Assembly (NCBI GenBank): GCA_020310875.1
Contig: CM035416.1
Coordinates: forward strand, 4,436,594-4,500,593
Direction of reading: 5' to 3'
Length of the DNA: 64,000 nt
Origin: Ceratopteris richardii
Taxonomy: Eukaryota > Streptophyta > Polypodiopsida > Polypodiales > Pteridaceae
The notes below the pieces were generated by a model. That model worked only from the letters and a program-made list of their open reading frames with translations, ran no database searches and was not told where the DNA came from. Shown piece by piece: positions 43,990 through 52,445 of this stretch. A program made the translations under genes and the position numbers. Within the stretch, counting starts at the first letter, position 1. Every line of letters begins with the position of its first letter.

Positions 43990-44056
43990 ACGACCGATGC
44001 AAGCAAATAGTGCAATTTGAACTTGTCGGATGGCCCGTATCGCTTACATCGGTCGT
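43990..44056. repeat. DT-1 palindrome 1
   Basis: 67 bp. Left arm ACGACCGATGCAAGCAAATA; right arm CGCTTACATCGGTCGT. Arms slightly degenerate; centre unlike the other copies. Confidence 0.9.
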
Positions 44057-44180
44057 GTTAGCAAACTACCACGAGAGACTTCAATTGTGTAAAGATTTCA
44101 CTCATGAGTATAAAAACAACTAGCAACAACTCATCTCATGCAAGGTTGCTAAAAGGGGATCCTATGTTGAAATGGATAAT

Positions 44181-44247
44181 ACGACCGATGCAAGCGATAG
44201 GGGCAATCCAAAATTCTCCGATTCCCCGTATTGCTTGCATCGGTTGT
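44181..44247. repeat. DT-1 palindrome 2
   Basis: 67 bp. ACGACCGATGCAAGCGATA and TTGCTTGCATCGGTTGT; the next bases AGGGGCAATC and GATTCCCCG extend pairing. Confidence 0.92.
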
Positions 44248-45892
44248 GTCAATCTTTATTCTTTATATTCTTCTATATCCTCTCCAATTTAAACTTTCCA
44301 ACAATAATGAAGTAAGAAACCCACAATGCAGTCATATTTGTGAAACGAACAAATTGAATTGGACCATGCAATGAACTTTTGTTTAACTATCAAGAGGTTC
44401 CAATACAACTGTATATTTCTTAAGGCATATAAATATTGTAAAGGCAAATAAATATGGTTACAATGACCATCTTCCAGATGAAGATTGGCATAAGTACATA
44501 CAATTTGTACATCAATAAATCTTCCAACCTATGTTGGTTTTACATTAGATTTCAATCTAAGACTAAAAAATGATTCAACCCTTTCTATCATTTTTGGAGC
44601 CCTGTTGTCTCTGTTGCTGCTGTCCCTTTTTGGAGCTTTCAGCTTTACTCTTTTTCTTGGTCCCATGCTTTAATGGTGAGTGAATAGGAAGCCCTTTCTT
44701 TTTATCTTCAGACTTTTTTTTATCAGGTGGAGGGGGTGGAGGTGAGTCTGGATCATAGGGGCAGATTGCATGTTTCATGATGCCATTTATTGCTCTCTCT
44801 CTGATCAAGATGATCCATGCATCTAGGTAGTCTGATAAATTCAATTCAGGACTGTAAAACCTTCTTTCCAAGAATCTTACAACATTTGCAACCACTCTCC
44901 AGCCACATGATGTTGAGTCTCTCTGCAATGGCACATGAATTTGTATGTATCCAAATTGCTTTTGTTCATTCAGTTTAGCAATTCCAGGAAAATTCTGATC
45001 AATATGCATCTTGAGAAGCTTTGCAGCACTGCATTGTAACCTAAAAATCAAAATGGATGGCATGGCTCTAAAATAGAGAACAACAAAATGTATAGCAACT
45101 TACACTTTGCAATTCCCATGTTGTGATTGAAGAGAATTGAGGAAAAGAGCTTGATATCCATCGAAGTCAACAATAATCAAACTCCAATGGCCCCTGTCAA
45201 TGAGTTGCATGTAAATATACTTTCTTAAATGAAACAAATATCTTTCCAAAATGAAGATGAATACTTACTTTTCAATATATGGGTAGATAACACATTCTAC
45301 CTCTTTTGTAAAATCCTCTAGAAAGGACTTGGCATCTCCATGTTTATGCAAAAAACACTGTGTCACCAGAGGATCTAAAATAGATACTTTTCTTTGAACC
45401 GCTTCCTCACATTGTTGAAGAGGAACCCTACAAATCAAGAAAAAAAATTCAGTTAAGGAACTAGAAAATTAAGCAAAACAAGAGCATTTTAAGGCCTCTA
45501 GATATACCTGAGTGAAATGTTGACCACACTATCTGATATTTCAACATGAAGCTCCCTCAACATTTTGTTGTCTTCAGGTCTAATGTCAAGAAACCAATCT
45601 TTTTGCCATGGCATTGCAACATTAACTATTACCTGCTCATCTCCTTTCTTAAGGAGCTCTTTATTTGCTTTCTGTAACTTTTGAATCTGGGTTAAGATGA
45701 CATTTTCCTCTGTAAATAATCCCTGCTTTTTCCTCTCTTCCTCACTATTCGCTGCAATTCTAGTTTCATGATCATGAGTGACCTTAGGGTTGATCTCTTC
45801 AATGACAACTGTTGTTTTGGGTGCTCGAGCTGGAGGTATATTTAAAATATCGAAGAATTTTTTATCATGGTGATCAATAGGAACCAGAGATT

Positions 45893-46193
45893 TATCAAAT
45901 TTATATCTTATTCTTGAAACAATAACATAATCCTTTGCCATTAGTGTTACCCTATGTGCATGAGTAGCACATAAATAGGCATCATTCATAAAATCAATAG
46001 CAAAGTCCTCTACAGCTTCTTGAAGGCATAGCAGTGCTTGAGTTTGCCACCTCACATTGACAAACGATGAGGTCTTCATCAAAGAACAGAGGTTGGCTGA
46101 GATCTGCTTGAAAACTCTCATAAATGGAAGTCTAGGGATCAACAATCCCACAGACTTTTGAGCTCTTCTAATTTCCCTTAAAGACTTTACATG
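45893..46193 (-). CDS. histone H3-fold domain of gene B
   Basis: Codons about 59-158. Features shared with H3: LREIRRxQKS (alpha-N), LLIPRLPFMRVFKQI (alpha-1), ALLCLQEAVEDF (alpha-2), LCATHAHRVTLMAKD (loop 2 and start of alpha-3). Canonical H3 has a shorter loop 1 and F where this protein has W; both changes are typical of centromeric H3. The C-terminus goes on (RIRYKFD) into a linker instead of ending after alpha-3. Confidence 0.88.
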
Positions 46194-46251
46194 GTATTTG
46201 ACCCTTTTCTTTGAAGGCTTGTCTGATACATTGCCTTCAACCTTCTGGGGA

Positions 46252-46320
46252 TTTTGCTCCTGGACATTTTGCTCCTGGACATTTTGCTCCTGGGCATTTT
46301 GTTCCTAGGCATTCTAGTCC
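46252..46320 (-). repeat. 15-bp tandem repeat in the histone-like tail
   Basis: Four to five units encoding QEQNV or QEQNA. The two most 5' units carry the TAG codons (46316-46314 and 46307-46305). Confidence 0.85.
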
Positions 46321-46464
46321 TGACCCTCAGGGTACAACTTCCTTGCTATCTTTTTGGTCCTAGCCATACTCTGCACAAAGTGAGAGTCTTAAGGCAAGAA
46401 ATAGGAAAGAAAGGAAACCTACTTTCAAAAATTTTGATCAAGCACTCTTACCAATGTCAGAGAC

Positions 46465-46532
46465 ACGACCGACCCAAGCGATAGTAGTCATCCGAAAATG
46501 CCCGGATGTCCCTGATCGCTTGCATCGGTCGT
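46465..46532. repeat. DT-1 palindrome 3
   Basis: 68 bp. ACGACCGACCCAAGCGAT and ATCGCTTGCATCGGTCGT; centre CATCCG...CGGATG, itself palindromic. It lies about 100 bp upstream of the gene B start codon. Confidence 0.92.
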
Positions 46533-46660
46533 CCTTGAATTCATCATCAAATATCAATCAATACTAGTTCAAATATATCTTACAATGCAAAATACTCAAG
46601 TATCATTAAGAAAAAACATAATTTGCAAGCTATGATCAATGACTCTGCACTTGCAGAGAC

Positions 46661-46728
46661 ACGACCAATGCAAGCGATAAGAGTCATCCGTAGGTGCCCG
46701 GATGTCCCTTATCGCTTGCATCGGTCGT
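46661..46728. repeat. DT-1 palindrome 4
   Basis: 68 bp. ACGACCAATGCAAGCGATAA and TTATCGCTTGCATCGGTCGT; centre of the CATCCG...CGGATG type. Confidence 0.95.
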
Positions 46729-46799
46729 CCCTGATCAAGTATCATTAAGAAAAAACATAATTTGCAAGCTATGATCAATGACTCTGCACTTGCAGAGAC

Positions 46800-46867
46800 A
46801 TGACCAATGCAAGCGATAAGAGTCATCCGTAGGTGCCCGGATGTCCCTTATCGCTTGCATCGGTCAT
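46800..46867. repeat. DT-1 palindrome 5
   Basis: 68 bp, duplicate of palindrome 4 with ATGACC/GGTCAT at the tips: both tips changed together, so pairing is kept. Confidence 0.95.
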
Positions 46868-46961
46868 CCTTGAATTTAGGCATAATACTCGAATTGCTTT
46901 CAAATATAGGTTACAATGCATAATACTCAAGCATACAAGGACTCGATGCCATTTTAGAAAC

Positions 46962-47029
46962 ACGACCAATCCAAGTGATTAGGGTTATCCAAAAATCTCG
47001 GATGTACTTGGATCACTTTGATCGGTCGT
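46962..47029. repeat. DT-1 palindrome 6
   Basis: 68 bp, the most degenerate copy: ACGACCAATCCAAGTGAT and ATCACTTTGATCGGTCGT. Confidence 0.85.
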
Positions 47030-47191
47030 GTCCATATTACCTATTGCAGAGAGCGCTCTCTATAGAAATTGTGAAGAAGCAGCTTGAAAACTTGGTGGCG
47101 ATGGAACCTCGACGCTTGGAAAGTGTTGACAAAAAAAAAAAGAAATGAATAGGGAAGCTGAAATAGGTCCCAAAACTGAGTTGACCGTTGG

Positions 47192-47349
47192 TTCCACGTG
47201 GCATTCGTCGATTGGTCCACGTCATATAGCCGTTGCGAATTCCAAGATCTTTTGCCATGTGGCATAATTTGATTGGGCCACGTCATCCAATCGTTGAATC
47301 AGGCACTGTACGCTCTACCACGTGGCACTCAGTGATTGGTCCATGTCAT
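47192..47349 (+). promoter_or_regulatory. triple promoter repeat upstream of DT-1 gene C
   Basis: Three 34-bp units at 47192-47225, 47253-47286 and 47316-47349. Each has CCACGTGGCA or CCATGTGGCA (G-box), then GATTGG (inverted CCAAT box), then CCACGTCAT or CCATGTCAT (ACGTCA, a bZIP site also known as the hexamer of plant histone promoters). Unit spacing is 61 and 63 bp. A TATA box follows 28 bp after the last unit. With gene B diverging on the left, it could serve both genes. Confidence 0.8.
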
Positions 47350-47376
47350 TCGACCATTACTTCCTCCCTCCTTGCC

Positions 47377-47384
47377 TATAAATA
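47377..47384 (+). promoter_or_regulatory. TATA box of DT-1 gene C
   Basis: TATAAATA within CCTATAAATAGC, directly after the triple repeat. A start site near 47410 would place palindrome 7 in the 5' untranslated region. Confidence 0.78.
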
Positions 47385-47465
47385 GCAACTTCCTTCAAAT
47401 ATTCAAATTTTGAACCTTCATAGAATTCGTCTCAGTTACATGCTTTTTTTGTTTTCATCCCCGAC

Positions 47466-47533
47466 ACGACCGATACAAGCGATCTTCCCCGTTTGACCAC
47501 CGTTGACTCGCTGTAGTCGCTTGCATCGGTTGT
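47466..47533. repeat. DT-1 palindrome 7
   Basis: 68 bp. ACGACCGATACAAGCGAT and GTCGCTTGCATCGGTTGT; centre unlike other copies. It lies between the TATA box and the ATG of gene C. Confidence 0.92.
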
Positions 47534-48014
47534 GTTCTCCTCATAAACATACAAGTGAAGCTGCAGCTTAGATGGAGGGAATGAATGAGATCCTTACTAT
47601 CTCTCCATCAGAGAAACTTCTTGATTTCATGGTTCAAAAGGGTTTAACTATAGATTATTTTCCTGATGCAATGACGATATTCAACCCCAAAATTGATTTT
47701 GAAAAACTCCTAGAGAAATAAATTTTTTTTCTTAAGGATGAGTGGGAGATTTTCTTGGGGTTGATCAATGGAAACATCCTTTCTATTTCTCAGAAAACCT
47801 TTGTCCATCCTCACATCTTTGGGAAGGATCCAACAGATAGGGCAAAGATCACAAGAAAATGCAAAAGGATTTCCCCTTTGCCAGGGAAGCTTGATTTATG
47901 CCTAGAGCATGAAAAGGATTGCTGCTTGCTCCCTTTAAACATTGCCTTCTTGATATGGCTCGATCACATCTCAATTGAAAAGGAGGAAAGTGTTCATGTT
48001 GAAGTCAAGCCTTC

Positions 48015-48081
48015 ACGGCCGATGCAAGCGATAAGGCCCATCGAATATTTTCCATTGGGCCTCATCACTTGCATCGGTCGT
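48015..48081. repeat. DT-1 palindrome 8
   Basis: 67 bp. ACGGCCGATGCAAGCGATAA and TCACTTGCATCGGTCGT; the centre GGCCCATCG...ATTGGGCC lengthens the stem to about 30 pairs. Confidence 0.94.
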
Positions 48082-48202
48082 GTTTAGGAAAGGATATGAG
48101 ATGGGCTAAGGAGATATATTCTCATGATTCTTAGGCTAAGGAGATGAGTTGCGGGCAATGGGTTTTCTCCAAGGTCTCCATTTAGACTGGGAGAAGTCGA
48201 TC

Positions 48203-48269
48203 ACAACCGATGCAAGCGATGAGGCCCATCGGATATTTTCCATTGGGCCTTATCGCTTGCATCGGTCGT
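48203..48269. repeat. DT-1 palindrome 9
   Basis: 67 bp. ACAACCGATGCAAGCGATGA and TTATCGCTTGCATCGGTCGT; same centre type as copy 8. Confidence 0.95.
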
Positions 48270-48418
48270 GTTTGGACTTGAGTCAGATGATGTCAAGGTA
48301 TACAGTTGAAAATATTCTTAAGAATTTTAGGTTAAGGATATGAGATGGGACCGATGCAAAACCTCTACTTTCTATCAGATTTGTCCAAGATCTCCATTAG
48401 AAGTGTCAGAAATCGATC

Positions 48419-48485
48419 ATGACCGATGCAAGCGATAAGGCCCATCGGATATTTTCCGTTGGCCCTTATAGCTTGCATCGGTCGT
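48419..48485. repeat. DT-1 palindrome 10
   Basis: 67 bp. ATGACCGATGCAAGCGATAA and TTATAGCTTGCATCGGTCGT; same centre type as copy 8. A lone half-arm (GGGACCGATGCAAAAC) lies upstream at about 48347-48362. Confidence 0.95.
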
Positions 48486-49107
48486 GTCTAGGAAATGCAT
48501 GCAGCAGTGACTATAGATATCTGGCTTGTAAGAATTCCACTCATTCAACCGTGTCTCTTGCTTTATGTCTAATTGTTTCAAGTTACTTTTCATGACTCCA
48601 AAAGATTTCTTGCACTTCATCTGACCTTGTTTTTCATTTTTACCACATTTAAATTTACTGGATGAAGACAATTACCTTGACAAGGGCAAGGGAACAAGAA
48701 AAGCCATAGAAGAGAAAGGAAAAGCAAAGGTGGATATTCATTCTATTATCCACTATCTTCCAAAGTTGAACCCAGACACTTTTTGTGTTATTCACAAGCA
48801 CTATAGTGGGGAGCCAAACTTTGCATTGTTCTGCTTGAGGACTCTATCAAAATACATGGGTTTTACTCCAATACCCGTTAATGCTTTCAGAGTTTTGCTG
48901 CTTGAAAGAGCAGCTGCATTCAGAATTTTTGGATATGCCCCAGGACTCAATGCTTTAAGGGCAGGATACTTTCTTTGTTATTCAAGTTATGCAATGGCTG
49001 CAGGGGTGTCAGATTTAAAAAGCATTGCTAGATACAGGAGAAAAGAGTTCCTCAGATATAGAGGTGATTTGCCAGAGCCAAGCTCTGTAAAGAGGCTCAA
49101 GGAATGA

Positions 49108-49431
49108 CCTCATTTTTTCAAATTCTATATCTCAACAAATGTACATATATAGAAATTGCCCAATGTGATATAAGACATTGCAAACTTTTTTGGTGTAACT
49201 GATCCATGGCCTAATATTAATTGTTATTGATCCATGAAGAGTTCTCTGGTCAAAGTCATCTGATGGTAATAGAAATATTTCTTTTCAAAGCTTAATACAT
49301 CATGAAATGTACATACATGAAATGAAAGAAATAAAAAAACATTGCAAATATTAAAGCTCTGTTTGAAATGTAGTCTTTTTCATTTTGTGATATTGATACA
49401 GTTTTGGCTGGTGATAGTCACATCCTTCTGA
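49108..49431. other. 3' ends of DT-1 genes C and D, no gene
   Basis: AT-rich convergent 3' region; nothing else seen. Confidence 0.6.
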
Positions 49432-51777
49432 TTATATTTGGCATGAGGTCCTTTGTAATTGTCTTCTAAAGAACCAATCAAAAAGCTCTCTGAAGGCATT
49501 GCTCTTTGTTACTCCTCCTCCTTTCCTTGTAGACCTAAAGAAGCTTGTCCTTGCTTGATAATGAGATTTTTCCATGCCTTGGGTGTTCCACATGGCAAGT
49601 GGTTCTTTTTCTGCAAAGAATGCACCATGCACAAGAAGAATATGCTAGAAGAGCAGAAGAATCTCATTAGATCTTTATTTCAATTAAAAATAAATAAATT
49701 GAACAAAATATATTTGGAACTCACCAAGTAGTATGTTATGTCTTTGGCACCCCATGCCTCTATGATGGTTTCTATAAGCTCTGTGGTTGCCTTTCTGAAA
49801 TCTGTCACATAACTTTTTGATGTTACCTGCTGCCTCATGACCTTAAAAAGATTATCTAGTTTGACCCACACCTCCATTCTCTTTTTTGCTATTTTTGGTT
49901 TGCTTTTTACATTATTCGTGACCTCACAAAATCTTTTCCAACAATTCCACATGGCATTTAGTTGTTTGTCATCATGGTTGCTGAAGAATCTCCTTGCTTT
50001 TGCACCTCCCATTGAGACATCCTGTAGAACATCACCTGTATTTTGTGAAAGCTTTGGATATTTTCTTAGATGAACATCACCACCATGAAATCCCATTTCT
50101 GAAAGAAGACATTCACATTTTTTTATGCACTCATCTGCAAGAGTTGTAGGCTTGATAGAATATGCATAATCCAAGTGAAGACGGACCAACTTGTCAATGA
50201 TTCTTAACTCTGCATGTAGTGTACATATGTGTACATTTGTCAATGCTATTGGAAGTATGGGATCCCAAATCATTGAAGAAGATGAGTAGTTATGAAGAAT
50301 AACATTTTGTCTGTAAGGAGCCTCTTCAGCCTCAGCTCTAGAAATCCATCCATTTGTGCCTGGGCATTGCATGCAGTACAAGCAAGGGTACTTAGAATTT
50401 GCTCCCCCACTTATACCAAACATGCATTTGAGCGTCTTTAGGTCTCCACTCAAATGCCACTCAACTTGAAAACATTTGGAATGTCTGTCTGTGAGAATAA
50501 CCATTTAAATGTTTTATGGCTCTCAGATGGAACTTGAGCACAACCCAACCCACCATAACTCCATTTTTTATTGTACTTTGAGAGACGGAGTATCCAATTT
50601 CCCAAGGCTATAGTCCAAAGCTTTGTTCATCAGTGCAATACTTATTCTCTCCATGTTTTGATGTTTTTTAAGCTTAGCTTCATCAAGTTTGATTACAAAT
50701 TTCAATAGACCAGAACATTCATGTTCTTTTATATTATAGAACTGAACCATGTATGTTTGAAGTTTAATAATATCTATCCATATGTTGTTAAATGCATTGT
50801 AAGTGAAATGTAACTTTTGTTTTCCTACTTCGTAAGGCATGTTACCATGAATATGTTTATATTCACCAAATACTGATGTGATCTTCTTATTCAAGCAGAG
50901 CCGAAACTTCCCTACATGATGGGGTCTAGGCAATCCAAAACTTCTAACTTTGTTAAATTTTAAAAATTCACACCAAACTTTTGAAATTGCTCTATAACCT
51001 TTCCTACTCACTCCGACACTATCACAAATCTTCTGAATTTGAGATGGTTCTAGTAACAGATTCATTTCTGTCATGAGTTTTTGAAAAACAAAGCGTTTCA
51101 AGCATGTATTTTCATTCAATTTCAATAGTCTTAAAACATCATTCTGACTCAACATTTCATTACAGAAATGTATGCGCTCAAAACTGCTCGACATATTGAA
51201 ACCTAGAACATTTGTCACATGATCTCTAACAATTTTCATTCTTTTCTTTTTCTGACTAGATTTTTCAGTTAAATTTAAAAAAGGTGTTATTCGTTTTGAC
51301 CGCATTCTCAAACCTATAGGAGTTTCTTTCATTTTTATTAAAAGACTCTAACTGAGAAGATAAAGTGGATAATTTGTTTTCTAGCTCCCTCATATGTAAA
51401 TCCTTCTGATGTAGTGTGTTTTGTAGATAGTGTATGTATGGTACATAATTCCTTGAAATATCCCAGAGCCTTGAACAATAGCCTCGTAAACCATCCTCAC
51501 CATCTCCTACAATTCTAATCAGATCATGAAGGTTATGAAAAGGGGGATACCTTCCAGTTTGTGGATCAATTGGATAAACAGATCCATCTGCCCATATGTC
51601 GATATGTTTCTTGCCTTCCTTTCGCAATCCATCCACTTCAGGAGGATGAAGAGCCCTTTGGAATACTTTTCTTGTCATCGCATACTCCTGACTAACTGCA
51701 ATGTTGATATGGAACTTTTCACAATGATTTTGATTGTTTGAAAGCTCAACGAGAGTATTTGGGTTAAGGTTTTCCAT
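49432..51777 (-). pseudogene. DT-1 gene D, transposase-like protein of unassigned family
   Basis: Minus-strand gene in pieces: 51777-51265 (MENLNPNTLVELSNNQ, HIDIWADGSVYPIDPQTGRY, coiled coil), 51332-50568 in another frame (GVSRKGYRAISKVW, LLKFVIKLDEAKLKKHQN), 50504-49725 (ILTDRHSKCFQVEWHLSGDLK, SKYPCLYCMQC, TLHAELRIIDKL), then an intron (49724-49645, GTGAGT to CTAG) to a last exon 49644-49432 (GMEKSHYQARTSFFRSTRKG). KLDEAKL, SGDLK near a C-x2-C pair, and LHAELR could be the acidic residues of an RNase-H-fold transposase; the layout recalls large unclassified proteins seen in animal and plant transposons. Breaks near 51300 and 50530 are frameshifts or unrecognised introns. As the only transposase-like gene present, it is the best candidate for moving DT-1. 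Confidence 0.6.
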
Positions 51778-51883
51778 GGTCTTCTATGAAAAGTGATCGG
51801 CAAGTATCTAAAATGATGTGAAAGAGAGAAATAGGCCTGCTTTGAAAAGTAGAGTAAAAAAGCGCAAAACGTCATCAACACAC

Positions 51884-51895
51884 ATTATATAGGTC
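51884..51895 (-). promoter_or_regulatory. TATA box of DT-1 gene D
   Basis: CCTATATAATG on the minus strand, about 110 bp before the ATG at 51777, close to the right end of DT-1. Confidence 0.55.
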
Positions 51896-52109
51896 CGTGA
51901 ACAAGAGGAAAATTTGAATTTTGATTAGCGCTCGATGAGCACAAACTTCGAGGCGTAAGATATCACACAAACTTTTCATGATTATCATACGAGTTTCTCT
52001 CTCTTCAAAATTTGCATAAGATACGTTTTAAATGAACCTACATGGAATTTCTTAAAGGATTTGATAACTTTAATCCAGATTAAGCACAACTAATTGAAAT
52101 CCTTATACG

Positions 52110-52138
52110 GCCCTTTTTGGGCCGTTTTTCACCCTAAT
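52110..52138 (-). repeat. DT-1 right terminal inverted repeat
   Basis: The minus strand reads ATTAGGGTGAAAAACGGCCC then AAAAAGGGCC. Confidence 0.92.
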
Positions 52139-52408
52139 GGCTTGGGCATTGATCAAGGTATACCTACAATACATGGAGATAATATGAGTTCACTTTATCT
52201 TGCAGCAAATCCAGTATTTCATGCAAGAACGAAACATATAGAGATACAATATCATTTTCTCAGAGAAAAGGTAATGGAGAAGGAGACTGAAGTAGAGTAC
52301 ATTTCTACTAAAGATCAAATAGCAGACATAATGACAAAGAGCCTTGATGGTGTGAAGACCAACAGATTCAAAAGCATGGGAGGAGTAAAAGAAAAGAAGA
52401 TGATATGA
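52139..52408 (+). pseudogene. Copia-E RNase H C-terminal part
   Basis: Resumes the frame broken at 41681: LGIDQGIPTIHGDNMSSLYL, NPVFHARTKHIEIQYHFLRE, DQIADIMTKSLDG. Ends shortly before the PPT. Intact apart from the DT-1 split. Confidence 0.92.
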
Positions 52409-52433
52409 AGAAACAGAGAATGTCAAATAGTGA

Positions 52434-52445
52434 TTGAGGGGGAGC
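52434..52445 (+). promoter_or_regulatory. Copia-E polypurine tract
   Basis: TTGAGGGGGAGC directly before TATTGGAG of the 3' LTR. Confidence 0.92.

Larger units (their letters stand above)
43369..44574. other. intergenic stretch between DT-1 genes A and B
   Basis: AT-rich, no coding potential recognised. Holds palindromes 1 and 2. Confidence 0.6.
44575..46367 (-). pseudogene. DT-1 gene B, histone H3 fold (CENH3-like) fused to Ulp1 protease
   Basis: Starts MARTKKIARKLYPEGQD, an H3-like N-terminus keeping the K4 and K9 positions, with TAG at codons 18 and 21 inside a 15-bp repeat tail. Then SLREIRRAQKSVGLLI, LPFMRVFKQISANL, VRWQTQALLCLQEAVEDF and CATHAHRVTLMAKD align with H3 alpha-N to alpha-3; the longer loop 1 and RW before alpha-2 resemble CENH3. 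The frame goes on through a helical linker into C48 peptidase: RGHWSLIIVD (His), FLNSL (usual Asp is Asn) and VPLQRDSTSCGWRV (Gln, Cys). Exons 46367-45508, 45427-45269, 45223-45104 and 45040-44575 join in phase at GT-AG sites. A nuclear, nucleosome-associated deSUMOylase is inferred. The two stops may be read around by a later start. Confidence 0.85.
46596..46873. repeat. 139-bp tandem duplication carrying palindromes 4 and 5
   Basis: 46596-46734 and 46735-46873 are near-identical direct repeats beginning TCAAGTATCATTAAG. Each unit contains one palindrome, showing that copies can spread by tandem duplication of a longer unit. Confidence 0.93.
47572..49107 (+). pseudogene. DT-1 gene C, unknown protein
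   Basis: ATG at 47572 opens MEGMNEILTISPSEKLLDFM and runs with one TAA (47719-47721) to about 48010 (WLDHISIEKEESVHVEVKPS), where palindrome 8 starts. A second coding block near 48660-49107 reads DEDNYLDKGKGTRKAIEEKG, then VDIHSIIHYLPKLNPDTFCV, LERAAAFRIFGYAPGLNALR and ends SSVKRLKE. The stretch between them contains palindromes 8-10 in a roughly 200-bp tandem repeat and is probably an intron, although I could not fix its donor and acceptor. No known domain recognised. Confidence 0.55.
41682..52138. mobile_element. DT-1, large TIR DNA transposon with a chromatin-protein gene set
   Basis: 10,457 bp. Ends are inverted repeats beginning ATTAGGGYGAAAAACGGCC, matching for about 29 bp with one base difference and one indel. 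The flanks are AGC on the left and GGC on the right; removing the element with one 3-bp copy restores the Copia-E codons for KSLGI, so this is a real insertion with a 3-bp TSD carrying one mutation. It encodes four genes: A (+, BAH-like stretch), B (-, H3-Ulp1), C (+, unknown) and D (-, transposase-like). Ten palindromes lie among them. It is not a typical CACTA (no CACTA terminus), hAT (8 bp), MULE (9 bp) or Tc1 (TA) element by TSD and ends. Confidence 0.9.

Noticed and set aside
36891..48485. Common origin of the Copia-E LTR palindromes and the DT-1 palindromes, since both contain CGATGC...GCATCG
   Set aside because: Only the CGATGC core is shared; arm length, flanks and spacer differ completely, so six bases could match by chance.
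43990..48485. DT-1 palindromes as tRNA-like genes or a CRISPR array
   Set aside because: Spacing is irregular (138 bp to over 2 kb), there is no cloverleaf, and the repeats are inverted within each unit; the sequence is eukaryotic.
48417..48671. Minus-strand 84-codon frame opposite gene C
   Set aside because: It is largely the reverse reading of palindrome 10 and its flank, with no supporting motif.
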